In this document: positions 22,312-34,411 of the stretch, in pieces
Numbering within the stretch: the stretch's first letter is position 1
Layout of the letters: every line of letters starts with the position of its first letter
From: Cryptomeria japonica
Lineage: Eukaryota > Streptophyta > Pinopsida > Cupressales > Cupressaceae
Direction: 5' to 3'
DNA length: 64,000 nt
Assembly (NCBI RefSeq): GCF_030272615.1
Contig: NC_081414.1
Location: forward strand, 657,154,292 to 657,218,291
Position numbers and translations under genes: made by a program
Notes under the pieces: generated by a model
What the model saw: only the letters and a program-made list of their open reading frames with translations
What the model was told of the DNA's origin: nothing
Database searches by the model: none

Positions 22312-23520
22312 AATGAATTGAATTTATTATATAATAGTGTATAAAGTTTTTTTATTGTATATATTTCATAATGAATATCTCCATGACACTTTGTAAAGAT
22401 TCTAGGGAATCAAAGGTCACAACTATATATTTCTTTTCACCACATTCACGTGTCCAACTATAGCAGAAGTTTGATGTATGTATGAAAAAATCTTAAACAT
22501 TACAAATACTTTGTAATGGTCATATTTTCTTGCACAAGAGTCATTGTAGTTCTAAGATAGATTATTGCATATGCACGTTATATTTTATATAAATTTTAAT
22601 TTTCTTAAAATAAAAAATATGATTCTATTGATGTTGTATTGAATATATTCCATTTTAACTTGGTATTCATAATTTCATTACTCAATGGATAATTTAATTT
22701 AAATAGTATCATTTTTTATATCTAGTTGTAGGAGTAGATTTGTTCTACTTAAAGTTATGTATGTTCTTTATTATTTAGCATTGTTCATCAAGAAATTTTT
22801 TTGGTTATCCTGAATGCTAAATACTCAAATAATTATGTTTAGACCTTGCCACAATCTATGAAAATTAATATCAGAGCGCTGGTCTTCGGATATCCGACCT
22901 TTTGAAATTGAGGTAACCACTTTTCAATCCTTTGAAAACTAAAATGCATTGAGATGATGTATTCTTCTTCTTTTCATTTCTGCAATGTGGATGAATGTTG
23001 CTTCGGAATTCAAAGCAAGAGTCTAATATCAGTGATCTATGCATGGCATAAACTTATGCAACTATGCATGGCATAAACAAATCAAATGGAATTCAGAGCA
23101 AGAGTCTAATATCAGAGATCTATTGTCCTCTTGAATGCAAGGCGTATCGCCCGATTTGAATGCAAGGCTTAATTAACAGAAGAATGACATTTTAGATTTT
23201 GTCATAGAGAATACCAAAACAATGATCTCTTTTCTTTCCATTGAAGACTGTGTCGATGAGAGGCAACCAAATATTCGAGAAGCAGTGAGCCAATTTGCAG
23301 GGAGATGCATCTTCAGGCATTGCAGATACGTGCAGGCAATTTATTGTAGAGAATTTGCATCTTCAGGCATTTGCATGGAGAAGCATCTTCAGGCAATTTA
23401 TTGTAGAGAATTTGCATCTTCAGGCATTGCAGATGTGTGCAGGCAAATCATATTAGAGGCTTTCGAAGCTAAAATTGCTAATATGTGCGAACCTACCGTT
23501 TTCAATTTTTATCTAAAGCT
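22312..23520 (+). repeat. Left arm of inverted duplication
   Basis: 22312-22870 reads as the reverse complement of 27650-27060, and 22870-23520 as the reverse complement of 24240-23740, with scattered differences. The intervening 24250-27060 is absent from this arm. The two matches are joined at TATCAGAGCGCTGGTC. Confidence 0.75.
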
Positions 23521-23587
23521 AACATTAAAAGCGTTGTGCTGCCTCTCTATGGAAGTGATCCTTCCCTGCTGTGGCCCTTTAATGTAA
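22870..23587 (+). pseudogene. Inverted, deleted copy of the BTB/POZ gene
   Basis: Nucleotide text such as CTTTCCATTGAAGACTG and ATTCGAGAAGCAGTGAGCCA matches the minus-strand BTB copy. The 121-codon frame at 23222-23587 keeps only a piece of it (NIREAVSQFAG). Internal duplications are visible: TCAAAGCAAGAGTCTAATATC near 23015 and again near 23095, and a 70-bp unit with GAATTTGCATCTTCAGGCAT at about 23350 and 23410. The 5' exons are missing. It could not encode a functional protein. Confidence 0.6.
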
Positions 23588-24221
23588 TTGTTCAGTGTGA
23601 TAGGACGACCATGGAAGCCGCAGCGAGGATATTATTCTGTGAGGAAATGGGAAAATAATTGTCGTCCCGTCACAGGGCAAAATAAGAATGCTCCTAATCT
23701 GCCGGACATTTTTTAGTATTTGATGTCACAGCAATTGCAATGTTAGCTTTAAATTCCTCTAAAATGTTTAAAATGATATGCCTGCACATTTCTGCGATCC
23801 CTGAAGATTCATCTTCCTGCAAATTTTCTGCTATAAATCTGCCCACCGCTTCTCGAATAATTGGTTGTTTCTTTTCGGCAGTTACAAATGGAAAGAAAAC
23901 ATAGCATTGCTTTGATATTCTCTCTCACAAAGTCTAAATAGTTATTGTTCTGTTTATCAAGCCATGCATTCAAATCGGGCAAGACACTCAAATTCAGAGA
24001 GGACAATAGATTTCTAATTTTGAACTCTTGCTCAGAGTTCCGACAAACAGCTTCCAGATATCTCATTCATTGCTGCATAAGTTTATCCACTAACAATTCC
24101 GAAGCAACAGATAGAATTGCCAGGCATTCATCCACATCGAAGAAACGATGAGATGAAGTAGAAGAATACATCATCTCAATACATTTTAAATAGTTTTCAA
24201 AGGATTGACTAGTGCTTACCT

Positions 24222-24426
24222 CAAGACCAGCGCTCTGATAACAAAGTCTTAAAAAAAGTCCGAAGCTTGAAGAGTTTGAGAATGAAGGCGAAGAGGATTT
24301 CCCTATTTGGACCAAATATTTGTAATCTTACATCAGCAGAGTTTGTGGCCGCAAATTGAGGCCGCCGGTCAATTTGCTCCTTACCTGTTGAATCCATGCC
24401 TAATTTGATTTTTCTGTTTGGAATCA
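24222..24426 (-). pseudogene. BTB gene exon carrying the domain N-terminus
   Basis: It follows a canonical TTGCAG acceptor and begins TGATTCCAAACA. It encodes MDSTGKEQIDRRP and then the first BTB strand. The leader resembles that of the exon at 24568-24669, which suggests exon duplication. Confidence 0.5.
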
Positions 24427-24567
24427 CTGCAACAACACAACAATAATACAATTTGCCACTTATAAGATGATTAACATATAAAATTTGAAATGGTAATAAA
24501 AGATTGATGAAATATAATAAAAAAATTGAAGGTGAATAAAATGGAAGATAATTGCAATAGATGATAC

Positions 24568-24669
24568 CTTCATCTAAAACCTTTTTTCTTTTTAGATTGA
24601 GTTCTTGATCTACAATTTGTTCATTAGATTTTGAAGCCATGCCTGATTGGATGTTTGTGTTTGGAATCA
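24568..24669 (-). pseudogene. Upstream duplicate leader exon of the BTB gene
   Basis: 102 nt between an ATTGCAG acceptor and an AAG/GTATCA donor. It encodes MASKSNEQIVDQELNLKRKK and a little more. A basic LKRKK patch could be a nuclear signal. Weaker relatives of the same exon and flanks lie near 24840-24900 and 25010-25060. Confidence 0.45.
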
Positions 24670-24674
24670 CTGCA

Positions 24675-25100
24675 ATAGGACAAACACTAATAGAGTTAAT
24701 AGATAACTTCCGACATAATGCATCTTTCCACTTGTAAGATGGTTAACATATAAAGCTTGTAATGGTAAATTACAATAAATAAGCTAGGGAATAATTTCTT
24801 TGCATGGTCTTTTAGAGAAAATCAATAATTTTTTTTCTTTTGAATCACTGAAACAACACAAGCAATAATACACCTCATAGATACCTTCGGTACTTGTAAG
24901 ATAGTAAACTACAATAAATATTATGGTCAATAATTTCTTCTCATGGACTACAGAGTACATATTTTCTTTGCCACACTTAATAACATTAAGGTAAAATCAA
25001 TAATAAAGACACAATACCTTCACCTAAAATCTTTATTTCTCTGCGGATTGAGCCCAATAAGATAATGGAAGATACAAATATCTTTAGCATAAATCTATGG
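24675..25100 (-). repeat. Further degenerate copies of the leader-exon segment
   Basis: TTTGAATCACTGAAACAACAC at 24851 resembles the acceptor side of the two exons. ACCTTCACCTAAAATC at 25017 resembles their donor side (ACCTTCATCTAAAACC at 24567). Confidence 0.45.
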
Positions 25101-25740
25101 AAGAAGATTTAGATAGAAAATTGGACAGCATAACATCATAATAAAAGAAGATATGCAAATGAGGTATGAGACCTCGGCTTTATAGAGTTCTCAAGATGCA
25201 AAATCAAACCCTAGGCTATATTGATGATGGATGGCTAAGATTGAATGAAGATTAGGGTTAAGATCAAAGTTGGAGACATGAGACAAGTGTCACATGATGG
25301 ATTTTATTTAGGGTTAGGAGTTGCATTATGACAACACCCTTATGTGGATGGCTACGATTAAGAGGTTTTGTTTGGAATGAATGGATTAGATGAAAAGTTT
25401 GTTTGACTTTATGGAAGTGTCTCAATATAATGAATTTAGACAAAATCTTAGTAAAAAATGTGAAAGAGGCGCTCGTCACATGATGACCCAATTATATATT
25501 ATGATCCATGTGAATAAATTAAGGGCAATGATAAAATATTTTAGAGGTGAATCGTAAAATTAATTAAACAATCTAGCACTTGTACATATACAAGGTTCAA
25601 GGATTAAACTAAAAACTTAACAAGCATTTTAACATTGTGTAACTATTATATAGTAATAAAAATCTACATATGTTTTGACATACTTGTAACTAGCAATACA
25701 ATTGTATTCGTTGAATTTCTAAAGAATTGCCAATAAATTT
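25100..25740. other. Spacer upstream of the BTB remnant
   Basis: AT-rich. A 75-codon minus frame (25264-25491) has no recognisable features. A promoter for the BTB gene could lie here, but I see no clear core elements. Confidence 0.35.
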
Positions 25741-26030
25741 TTAACAACAAATTAGAAATGAATATAAACTATTTTCTCACAATTTTTTTGTCATGTTTTA
25801 GTCAATTTAAAAAAAAAAAAGATTACCATGAAAAAAGCTTACATGATTCATGTCAAATAGATTAATTTATGATACTATTTCATTCATTGAATTTAGAATA
25901 AATTATTTAACAACCAATTAAAAATGAATATAAACTATTTTCTCACAATTTTTTTGTCATTTTTTAACCAATATATAAAGAAACCTTACCATGAACAAAG
26001 TTTACATAGTTCATGTCAAGTAAATTAACT
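25741..26030. repeat. Tandem duplication, 166-bp spacing
   Basis: AATGAATATAAACTATTTTC followed by TCACAATTTTTTTGTCAT occurs near 25758 and again near 25924, with similar flanks (AACAACAAATTAGA and AACAACCAATTAAA). Confidence 0.75.
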
Positions 26031-26423
26031 TATGTGAAATATAAATAATAGAAAGAGAATACCATGAAAAAAACAAAACCAATTAAAATCCTTGAACTTT
26101 AAAAGCCAACCAATCATGCCCGAGTGAGGTCTTAGCGAGCGAGGTCTTAGCCACTACCCAATGTAATAATTAAATATGTATTTAATGAATGGAGTGATGA
26201 TAATCTAAGTTTTTCAATATGTTTATCATGGTGAGGCTTTCTCATAGGGGAAGTCTATTGACTAATATTAAATATTTATTTAATTAAAGATATGGAAAAT
26301 AATCAAATAAATAATAATTAATGGGATGAATGGAGTGATGACAATCTGAGTTGTTCAAAATATTCTATCCACTAAAAATAAATATGTATTTAATTAATGG
26401 TATGTAAATAATCAAATAAATCA

Positions 26424-26717
26424 TAACTAATAAATAATTAATAGGATATATGATGGTTTGTTTTGAAAAAAAAAGGTAAATGCTTTTGACCCAAAACTAT
26501 GAATCTTTATGGTAAGAATAACAACACCATAACTTCGCCATCACACCATGCCAATACAGATAGGGATATATAACTAATAAATAATTAATAAGATATATGA
26601 TGGTTTTTTTCGAAGAAAAAAAGGTAAATGCTTTTGACCCAAAACTATGAATCTTTATGGTAAGAATAACAACACCATAACTTCACCATCACACCATGCC
26701 AATACCGATAGGGATAG
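26424..26717. repeat. Tandem duplication, 147-bp unit
   Basis: Two almost identical copies begin at 26424 and 26571 with TAACTAATAAATAATTAATA. They share AATGCTTTTGACCCAAAACT and CACACCATGCCAATAC. The few differences indicate a fairly recent duplication. Confidence 0.9.
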
Positions 26718-27059
26718 ATAATAAGTTATGTACAAAAATAGGTGTCTATATTTTGCCATCTTTGTCACTAATTAATATTTTTTGGATGGTTGAAGACCTA
26801 TTTTTAGTGGTTAATATTTATATATTTTAAGGTTAACTTAAGTGTAATGCAATATTCCTAGAGGTGTCCTAAACAAGGTTTTACATCTATTAAAATATAA
26901 CAATAAAACAACAATTAGTTGCTATATCCTCAAATATTTGTCACTAGGTTAAGATCAACTAGCTAAGTTAGAGTTCTATATAGCTAATAATGCACCATTG
27001 CATATGCATCTATGGGTTCAAGAAACATTATAACCTCTTATAATAATCTTTCAATTTTT

Positions 27060-27650
27060 CATACATTGTGGCAAGTTTTAGATATAATAAACATATTTTT
27101 TTGAATATTTGGCATTTAGGATAGCTTAAAATAATTCCCTAGTTAACAATATTAAATCATTAAAAACATACATAACTTAAACTAACACTAATCTACTCCA
27201 ACAACAAACTAGAAAAGTGATACTATTTAAATAAAAGTGTTTGACCTTGAACCAATATGGATCAATGCTTACTCCATTGGGCAATTAAACCATGAATAAG
27301 AAATTAAGAAAGAAAATATTCAATACATCGTCAATAAAACCATATTTTTATTTTAGTGAAATCACATACTATATAAAATATAATGTGCATACTTAATGAT
27401 ATATTTCACAACAACAATGACCCTTTGCAATAAAACCTAACCATGTTACCAAGTATTTCTAATTTTTACATGTTTTCATACATATATCAAACTTCTATTA
27501 TGGTCGCACCATTTAATCTGGTGAGATGATATATATAGTTGTGACTTTACATTCCCCTAAGTCATTAAAAATTGTTGTGGAAATATTTGTTATTTAAGAT
27601 ATATAATTAAAAAAATTTCTACACTATTAATATAATATATTCAATTCATT
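27060..27650 (-). repeat. Right arm of inverted duplication
   Basis: This is the reverse complement of 22312-22870. Shared text includes GAAGTTTGATATATGTATGA and TGAATTGAATATATTATA when read on the minus strand. Confidence 0.75.
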
Positions 27651-28309
27651 TATAGCTCAAATGCACATCTATTAATGCAATATAATTAATTTATAGATTA
27701 GTAGACCCATATATTGGCTTGATGACTAACCATTACGTGAAAATTAAAATTAGTATATGTATAACTATCATTTTGATATACAACTTGTAGATAATAGGAT
27801 AAGAATGATAAAAACCTAGATGATATGAGAAAACCCATCATCGCCAACTCACAATCTTTGTTGTATTATGATTAATTTTAAAATGACATGATAACTATAT
27901 GAAGTGAGTAAAAATATAATAGGAATGAATGAGGAAAATCATTCAAACATATAAATTTCTTTTACATTAATGATTCCTTTGAATTTGGAGCAATATGGTA
28001 TGGTTGAGCTACAAAGTTTGTTACAAATATTCTGCTAAGAGATGAATTGAAAATCATCAAGATTAAAAACCTTAACTATGATATTAAATTCAATATGAGG
28101 TAGAAATATCTTTGAATATCCTCAAATTTATGCCCTTTTGATTAAATAATGATTCCTTAAAAAGAATGAATGAGGTGAAGGGATGTTTATAATTTTGAAA
28201 TATGATTTGAAAACTTTTAAACATGTTGGATTAGGATCATAGGAAACAAGTACCCAAGTAGACGAAATCCTACAACTCTAACTCTAATGAACAACTTAAG
28301 GAAAAATTG
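27651..28309. other. AT-rich spacer
   Basis: No gene. The start of LTR C is not clear and may lie in the last 150 bases. Confidence 0.4.
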
Positions 28310-29299
28310 AGTCAAGAGCCTTGATTCTGCTCACACCATGCACTAAGCTCAAAATTTTCATCATGCGCACTTTCCTCCCCAACTTCCTATGTCCCCGGTT
28401 GGTTAGGACCAGGGCACTATCGCTCCAGTCCTCCCAATTAGGGCCCATTTTGGGTCTTGTCAACAGTAATATGATTATAGCGAGAGCCTACATCCCATGT
28501 CAACTCATGTCAAAAAATCAAGTTGTTTTCGACAAGCATGTATAAGAGGAGGTTTACCACTCATTTTGATATGCATTCGATCAATTGAAAAATTCAAGCA
28601 ATCAAAAAATCATTCAAATTTAAGTGAGCAAGTAATCAACATCCTTTCAAGCATTGGAGTAGAAGTGCGGTCAAGATTAAAGCATTGGAGTTGACATTCA
28701 TGTTCTATGTTTATGAAGACTACATGAAACTCTAATTCCTTGTGGAGACAAACAAAACTCCATAAAAAGGTATAATATAAGTGTTTCAAACATTATTCAA
28801 CATTTATCTCAAAAGGAAATCATTTCCACTACAATAATTACATTACATTTCATTTTTATTTCATGGTTAATTCCAAAACAAGGGTTTGACCTTAGGTAAA
28901 CCCCTATTCCAAACCAATTTCCCTTTTGTACTATGTGCAAGAATAGGTACAAAGTTGTAATTCTTAGGATTCACTTTATTCATGAAGACAAACAAGTTCC
29001 CCTTTGGATAACAAAAAGTGTGAAGGACTAGTGCAATAGGCATTTTGGTCCCGATTTTTCAAGATAACCTTTTGGAAATAGATCTTGAAAACACCCTCAT
29101 ATAGCTCAGATCCAAGTCAACTTAAAAGTGCATATAATATCCTAATCCAGTGAATCCAATAGGAATTCTTAGCCCTATCCTTGTTGATTTGAGGCTAGAT
29201 CTATTGTTGTCACCCCTCTTTAATGTAATTGGTTTCTAAGTAAAATTGAAGGCTTTTACTATATCATTTGGTGAAACCCTAATTTCTCACCACATCACA
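28310..29299 (+). repeat. 5' LTR of element C (start uncertain)
   Basis: It aligns with LTR D and ends CACATCACA three bases before a tRNA-Trp-type primer site. It contains one GGACCAGGGCACTATCGCTCC unit near 28407. The first part is shorter than in D, so it may be truncated. Confidence 0.65.
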
Positions 29300-29302
29300 T
29301 TT

Positions 29303-29320
29303 TGGTGAACCTGACATCTT
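29303..29320 (+). other. Primer-binding site of element C
   Basis: TGGTGAACCTGACATCTT differs at only a few positions from the tRNA-Trp complement used by A. It lies three bases after the LTR end. Confidence 0.65.
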
Positions 29321-29815
29321 ACACTCTTAATTTCTGATTTATTTTCTTATATTTGAGTGTTTATGCATTTTAAAATTTAATTTTACATTTGCAAGTTTAA
29401 TTTTCAATTGAGTTATACAAATTTACAAGTTAAATTCACAAAACCCTAATTTTTTAATTTTAAAATTGAGCTTGTAGGTTGTCTAATTTGGATTTATTAT
29501 TTAAGATCTGATTACTTATATGCAATTTCAAATTAAAATTTACACTCATAGATTTATTTTTCAAGTGAATCACATAAATTTAGTTGTTGAATTTACAAAA
29601 TCCCTAATTTATAATTCTAAACTTACATGTGGGTTAAATAATTTTTAAATCAATTTTCACATCTAATCTTTATGATATGCTATGCTATGATCTATATGCA
29701 TTTATCTTTCAAAATCACAAATCAAATTACTTAATTCATTGGTTAATCAGTTATTTTTATAAAATTTTGCATTGTTTAATCACAAATTTCAATTTTAAAT
29801 TTAAATTTTCCTCCT

Positions 29816-31130
29816 TTGTGCATGATTTTTACTACCATTAGTCCTACCTACAATGTTCCTTTGAGAAGATGTTTTAGAATTAAGGCTTCCCAAGGTTTAA
29901 TTACTAAGGATATGGATCCTAATTTGGATAACTTATTTCATGAGAACGTTGGTGGTTCTTCTATTCCAACAAATGATGTCTTTTATCCTTATTCAATTTA
30001 TAATTCTCATGATGTGGATGAATCACTAACTAGGGTTTTCATTGATGAATTGGAGAAGATTGACAATGAATTTGAACAATGGATAAGTCAGCAATACCCT
30101 GAAAGTGAGGCAATCCCATTGATTGAAGGATTAAAAAGAATGGTACAAAGTGATAAACTTGGTGTTGATTTGTTGTCTGTCCTTGCTCATATTGTTGACA
30201 CTAATATCATGCCTATGAAAATTTGTGTTTATGTCCTTGGTTATACTCAAGCCACTAGCCAAGTTAATCATTCTATTCATATGTCTACATCCTTGCCTAG
30301 TGCCTATATTCACATCTTCTATCACGGCTATTTCCACACAAAATATTAATCCTACACATGTTACATCTTACTGAAGGAGGCAACTTTGTGAATCAAAATT
30401 CTTTCATGTACCTCCTTCCATGAGTCTTCCATTTGTGACCCAATCATCTCTCATACCTACATATTATAGTGTTCCACATCCTTACTCTCAACCTCAACCT
30501 ACATAAAAAAATGTTACTCTTCCATCCCAATCCAATATGTCCAATTTCAATCCATGCAGTGAATCAAACATCAACAACTTATCCCAAACCATTTCATCCT
30601 TGCAACAACAAGTACCTTCCATTACCCAATCTACTTTAATGTGCCCACATTTGATGTTGTCCCTCCTAAACATATGGAAGTATGTCAATTGGAGCTTTAA
30701 AATAGAAAAAGTGATGCCTGGAGTCATGTGAAAAAAATTCAAACTTTGTGTAGTGACTTTTCTCATGATCAAACACCTTTGGCTAAATTGTTTACTAGAA
30801 CATTTAGGGAATAAGATTTGCAATGATATTTTTCTTTGACTCCTTATTCTATTACATCATTTGAATAATTAGCTAATGATTTCATTCAATAATTTCACAA
30901 TAATATTGGTCCTAAAATTACTTTGACTAATTTGATTCCTTGTAAGAAAGGTGTTAAAGAAAAAGTAGCTAATTTTACTGGTAGATATAAACATTTGTAT
31001 TCTCAAATTGCTTAACATATGTCTAATCAAGATGTTCAAAGAAGTTTTATTTCTAAGTTACAAAAAGACATTAAGGATAAACTTCTCTTTTCAAAGTTTT
31101 ATCCTTTACGTAGTTGTGCACAGTGCTTCA
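29816..31130 (+). pseudogene. Gag of element C
   Basis: The first 177 codons (29816-30349) are open. Later segments in shifting frames keep the capsid-type gag pattern: DAWSHVKKIQTLCSDF, YFSLTPYSITSFE, NDFIQ.FHNNIGPKITLTNL, FTGRYKHLYSQIA and SKLQKDIKDKLLFS. This is the Retrotrans_gag-type domain that forms the particle shell. Several stops and frameshifts inactivate it. No CCHC knuckle is visible before the protease remnant. This is the only recognisable capsid-type gag in the window. Confidence 0.7.
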
Positions 31131-31659
31131 TAATTATCCTAACTTCAAGTGTGTCAATTTGAATCATCACCTTCAATGGCTCTAGTTGATAAGAATGAAA
31201 GCATGCTCGACAATCTTTTGTGAAGTTTAAAACAAACAAGGGATACATCAAGTTCAATGACAACATCAATACTCAAGTAGTAGCTACAACATCAAGTGTA
31301 CCTCCTTTATCCAAATACTTTAAAAAAGAATTTACTCATCTTTCTGAGTCTTTTGCATAGCATTATGACACAATTGTTAAAAAAAAGTGTTGAAACTTCC
31401 TCCCATAATGCCAATTGATACATCCAAACCTTTTCTACCTAGTCATGGCATTGAAAAGCGTTATTCATTAAGGAGTAGGATTCAAGAATTTACTGATAAT
31501 AATAACATATCCGTAGAAGGTGTAAATGAAAAATGAAACAAATCCATAGCTTCTCCTAATAAAAATATTTAAATATTTCCTAATCTTTTCCTTTCCCATT
31601 AGACTAATGTGGTTGAGTCTTTGAGCATCTTGATTTTTCTCACAATGACGTTGGCCTTG

Positions 31660-32080
31660 AATGTGGCAAATATTTTTTTATAAACCTACACCTCCTAAGG
31701 ATCTATGAATTACCTTTGATCCTAGTGAGACTATTGATGCACCTAATGGTCCACTATACATCACTATTAAGATCAATGACAAAATCTCGTGAGGGGTTCT
31801 CATTGATCCAATGTGTATGGTGAAAGTGATAACTAAATAATATCTATATACTTTACAATTGCACCAAGTATCATATAATAAATTGGATGTAGTGGTTAAG
31901 GTGTATGATGGCTTCTCTTATCCTATGATTGGTTCTATTAAGTTCATCTTGTTGAGGTTGGTACTAAGTGCTTAGATATCCTTTTTGCTATTATTCCTAC
32001 ATTGGATAACTTTTGTGTGAAGCAATCACAGCATGTATCAACCCACAGTGAGGCATAAAGATGTTAACCTTGATTATTAT
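31660..32080 (+). pseudogene. Protease remnant of element C
   Basis: Fragments IKINDKIS, GVLIDPMCMVKVI and VVKVYDGFSYPMIGSIKFILL follow the plant retropepsin layout, with Asp-Pro where DSG/DNG is expected. It is broken by stops and ends where element B's 3' LTR begins. Confidence 0.5.
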
Positions 32081-32083
32081 GTA

Positions 32084-33735
32084 AGGGAAAAAGTGAGACT
32101 AAGCATACAACTCCTAATCCCACTTTCATGTACACGGTGTGGAATACGAAAGAGCCTAGAGAGGTAATACACTTCAGCTACTTCTTGTGAGGAAGAGAGA
32201 GCCACAGATTACCTCTTATGGTTTCTATTCCTTTGCTGCAAATGAGGGGAAGAAGTGATACAAGAGTGTAGATTTGACTGATTTAACCTAGAATACAAGT
32301 ATGCATAAACAACCCAAATCTAAAGATGCAAAACTGAGAATAATTGATATGTTGCTAAAAAGTATAGATTAAGATGCAAATTTAGAGGTGAACCTATGTT
32401 AGAAATATTAGCCAAAATGTCTAGGACCAGGGTGTTGCGCCACTATCATGATTCTGTAGACCTCAAGTTGTACTTGTGAAACTGGAAACTAAGATCTGAA
32501 ACTTGCTACTCTGTCAAACCTTGCAGAAAAAAGGGAGGAGTAGGGCGCCACACCCCTTTCCTAGGTAGGACCAAGGTGTCATGCCCCTGCCCCAAGGGTT
32601 TTTGGTGAATTATGGGCCTCGAAACAGTCCCTATGCACTCTGTTGGTCCTGAAACTTCCAATGGCACTCAGATCAGAACCAGCACCTATAGCTAAAAACT
32701 AGGGTTTTGGATGGCTACATAGGGTTTTGCCTTAGTCAAACCCCCATTTAGGTGATTTCCACCAAAACTAATAGCCGATTTATAAAGTAAAATAGTGTGT
32801 GCAAGATCCTAGGATGAGAGTAAACAATCTAGAGCAACCCTAAGAGTAAACCCTAATTGCTTGTAAATGAAAAAGTAAATGCTCTAAATCAATGATGCAA
32901 AGTGATCTAAAGAATGAATGTAAATCAAATTGATGTAACAAATCTCATACAAAGACATAGAAATAATATGAAATCATACCAAGCCCCAAGGGAGAGGTAC
33001 AAGCCAATCTTTAGTAAGTGATCTCCTTTGTTTTACCATATCTTCAAAAGCCCCCAATTGATGAAAGAATGTTTGATAAACTCTTGATAGGTGTTATTGA
33101 ATGTTATTGAAGACTCCAAAGATTTATTCTTTCACTACATAGAAGGCTCCTTGTAATCTCACCAATCCTTAGACCAAAATTTTGAGGCCTTCAAATGAAG
33201 AAAGAGAGCTATTATATATGAAACCCTAGATCTTAATTCCATCTTTAGGCCAACCTAGGATTTGAATTTCCCACCAATATTTTGGGGTTAAGAATTATAA
33301 CAGCATAGAATTATGCTCTCGAAATTTTGGGAAAAATGTCAAGAATTGTGTGCAAAGTGCACATGGTCTGACCAACTTTTCACCAAATTTTTGAGGCCGT
33401 TACATATGATGATATTGGAGAGGACCCCAAAGTTACAATTGATTCCGAGATGTTTTAACATTCAAAATGGGGCCTTAAAGATCAAAATAGGACATAATTA
33501 GGGTTTATGATTTAATGATTAATTGGAGGAGTAAAATGAAAAGGGCCACCCTTAGGGTAAAGGGCCCAACTTTATAACATGTGAAGAGGTGAAATATGAA
33601 TCTAGATTTAATTAAATTGATTAATTAAATACAAAGGAGATGAGAAACACAAGATGCAAAACACACTAAGGCAGGTCCTAAACCAAGCGTGGAATTGTAC
33701 CACCCTAGCAAGGGTGTACAATTTATGATGCTAAA
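32084..33735 (-). repeat. 3' LTR of element B
   Basis: About 1.65 kb, aligning along its length with LTR A and with the truncated 5' LTR at 47716-48112. The outer end reads TGTAAGGGAAAAAG on the plus strand. The inner end reads GCTAAA, with one change from GCTACA, next to the polypurine tract. Confidence 0.8.
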
Positions 33736-33751
33736 TTTAGCCCCCACTTTA
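33736..33751 (-). other. Polypurine tract of element B
   Basis: TAAAGTGGGGGCTAAA on the minus strand, directly before the 3' LTR and identical in core to the tract of element D. Confidence 0.75.
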
Positions 33752-34330
33752 GTGATCATATGAAACTATGTGTATATGCAAGCTAAAGTATAGAAAAAAT
33801 AAACATCATCTGAAAAAGGATATATCCATAAGTTTTCGGATGAAGTCCCCAGCGGTATCTGCAGTACACGATTAGGAACTGCACCCTACAAAATTACATG
33901 TTAGATCATAAAATCACCTAATGCTTACTAAAGGAAGTTATGAAACTTGGGGGTAGCTATATCCGCCCCCTGTTTCGACTTGCTAATTAGTAAGGTGAAA
34001 TAGGGTATCTTGTTTACCATAGAGAATTGTAATGAGAACCTCGATGAGACATACTGACAACAAGGCTCGATTGTTCATCCAAGCACTTTATGGAACAAAC
34101 GTGGAGCAAGAGAGAAAATTCATGATTCTAACGCCACCAATGACACAAAAATTGCATCTCCCTAGCTCAAGTTATGATAGATTAAGTGAAAAGTGAGAAA
34201 TTAGGGTTTATAACTTAAAATCATAGAAACGAAAAAGTGCACACCTAATAAATATGAAAGTGACACTCTCATTTGTCACTTTTTGACTTTTGTCACTATT
34301 CACTACAAAGGATCCCACTTAACAGTCATC
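33752..34330 (-). other. 3' internal non-coding region of element B
   Basis: 33872-34055 matches bases 1-175 of the window (element A). The right part, up to the ATG at 34331, may be the promoter and 5' leader of the plus-strand plant mobile domain gene. No TATA box stands out. Confidence 0.5.
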
Positions 34331-34411
34331 ATGCCTCAACGTCGACTTGAGCGACCTACATGGATGGAGATCTTGCTTCGCGCTATTTTGACAAGAAGAC
34401 CACTCGACGAG

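Larger units (their letters stand above)
23700..24674 (-). pseudogene. BTB/POZ domain gene remnant
   Basis: Exon text on the minus strand gives SADVRLQIFG, a helix ending LLSERWS, then SFENYLKCIEMMYSS, DECLAILSVASELLVDKLMQ and YLEAVCRNSEQEFKIRNLLS. This order (beta strand, SERW, MYSS, LL.VASELLV, YLEAV) is that of the BTB/POZ domain in plant proteins, which usually act as Cullin-3 substrate adaptors. A frameshift separates SERWS from LEVSTSQSF, a stop follows MQQ, and another frameshift lies near 23890. The gene is therefore broken. Splice-like sites are at 24427/24426 (acceptor) and 24567/24568 (donor). Confidence 0.6.
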
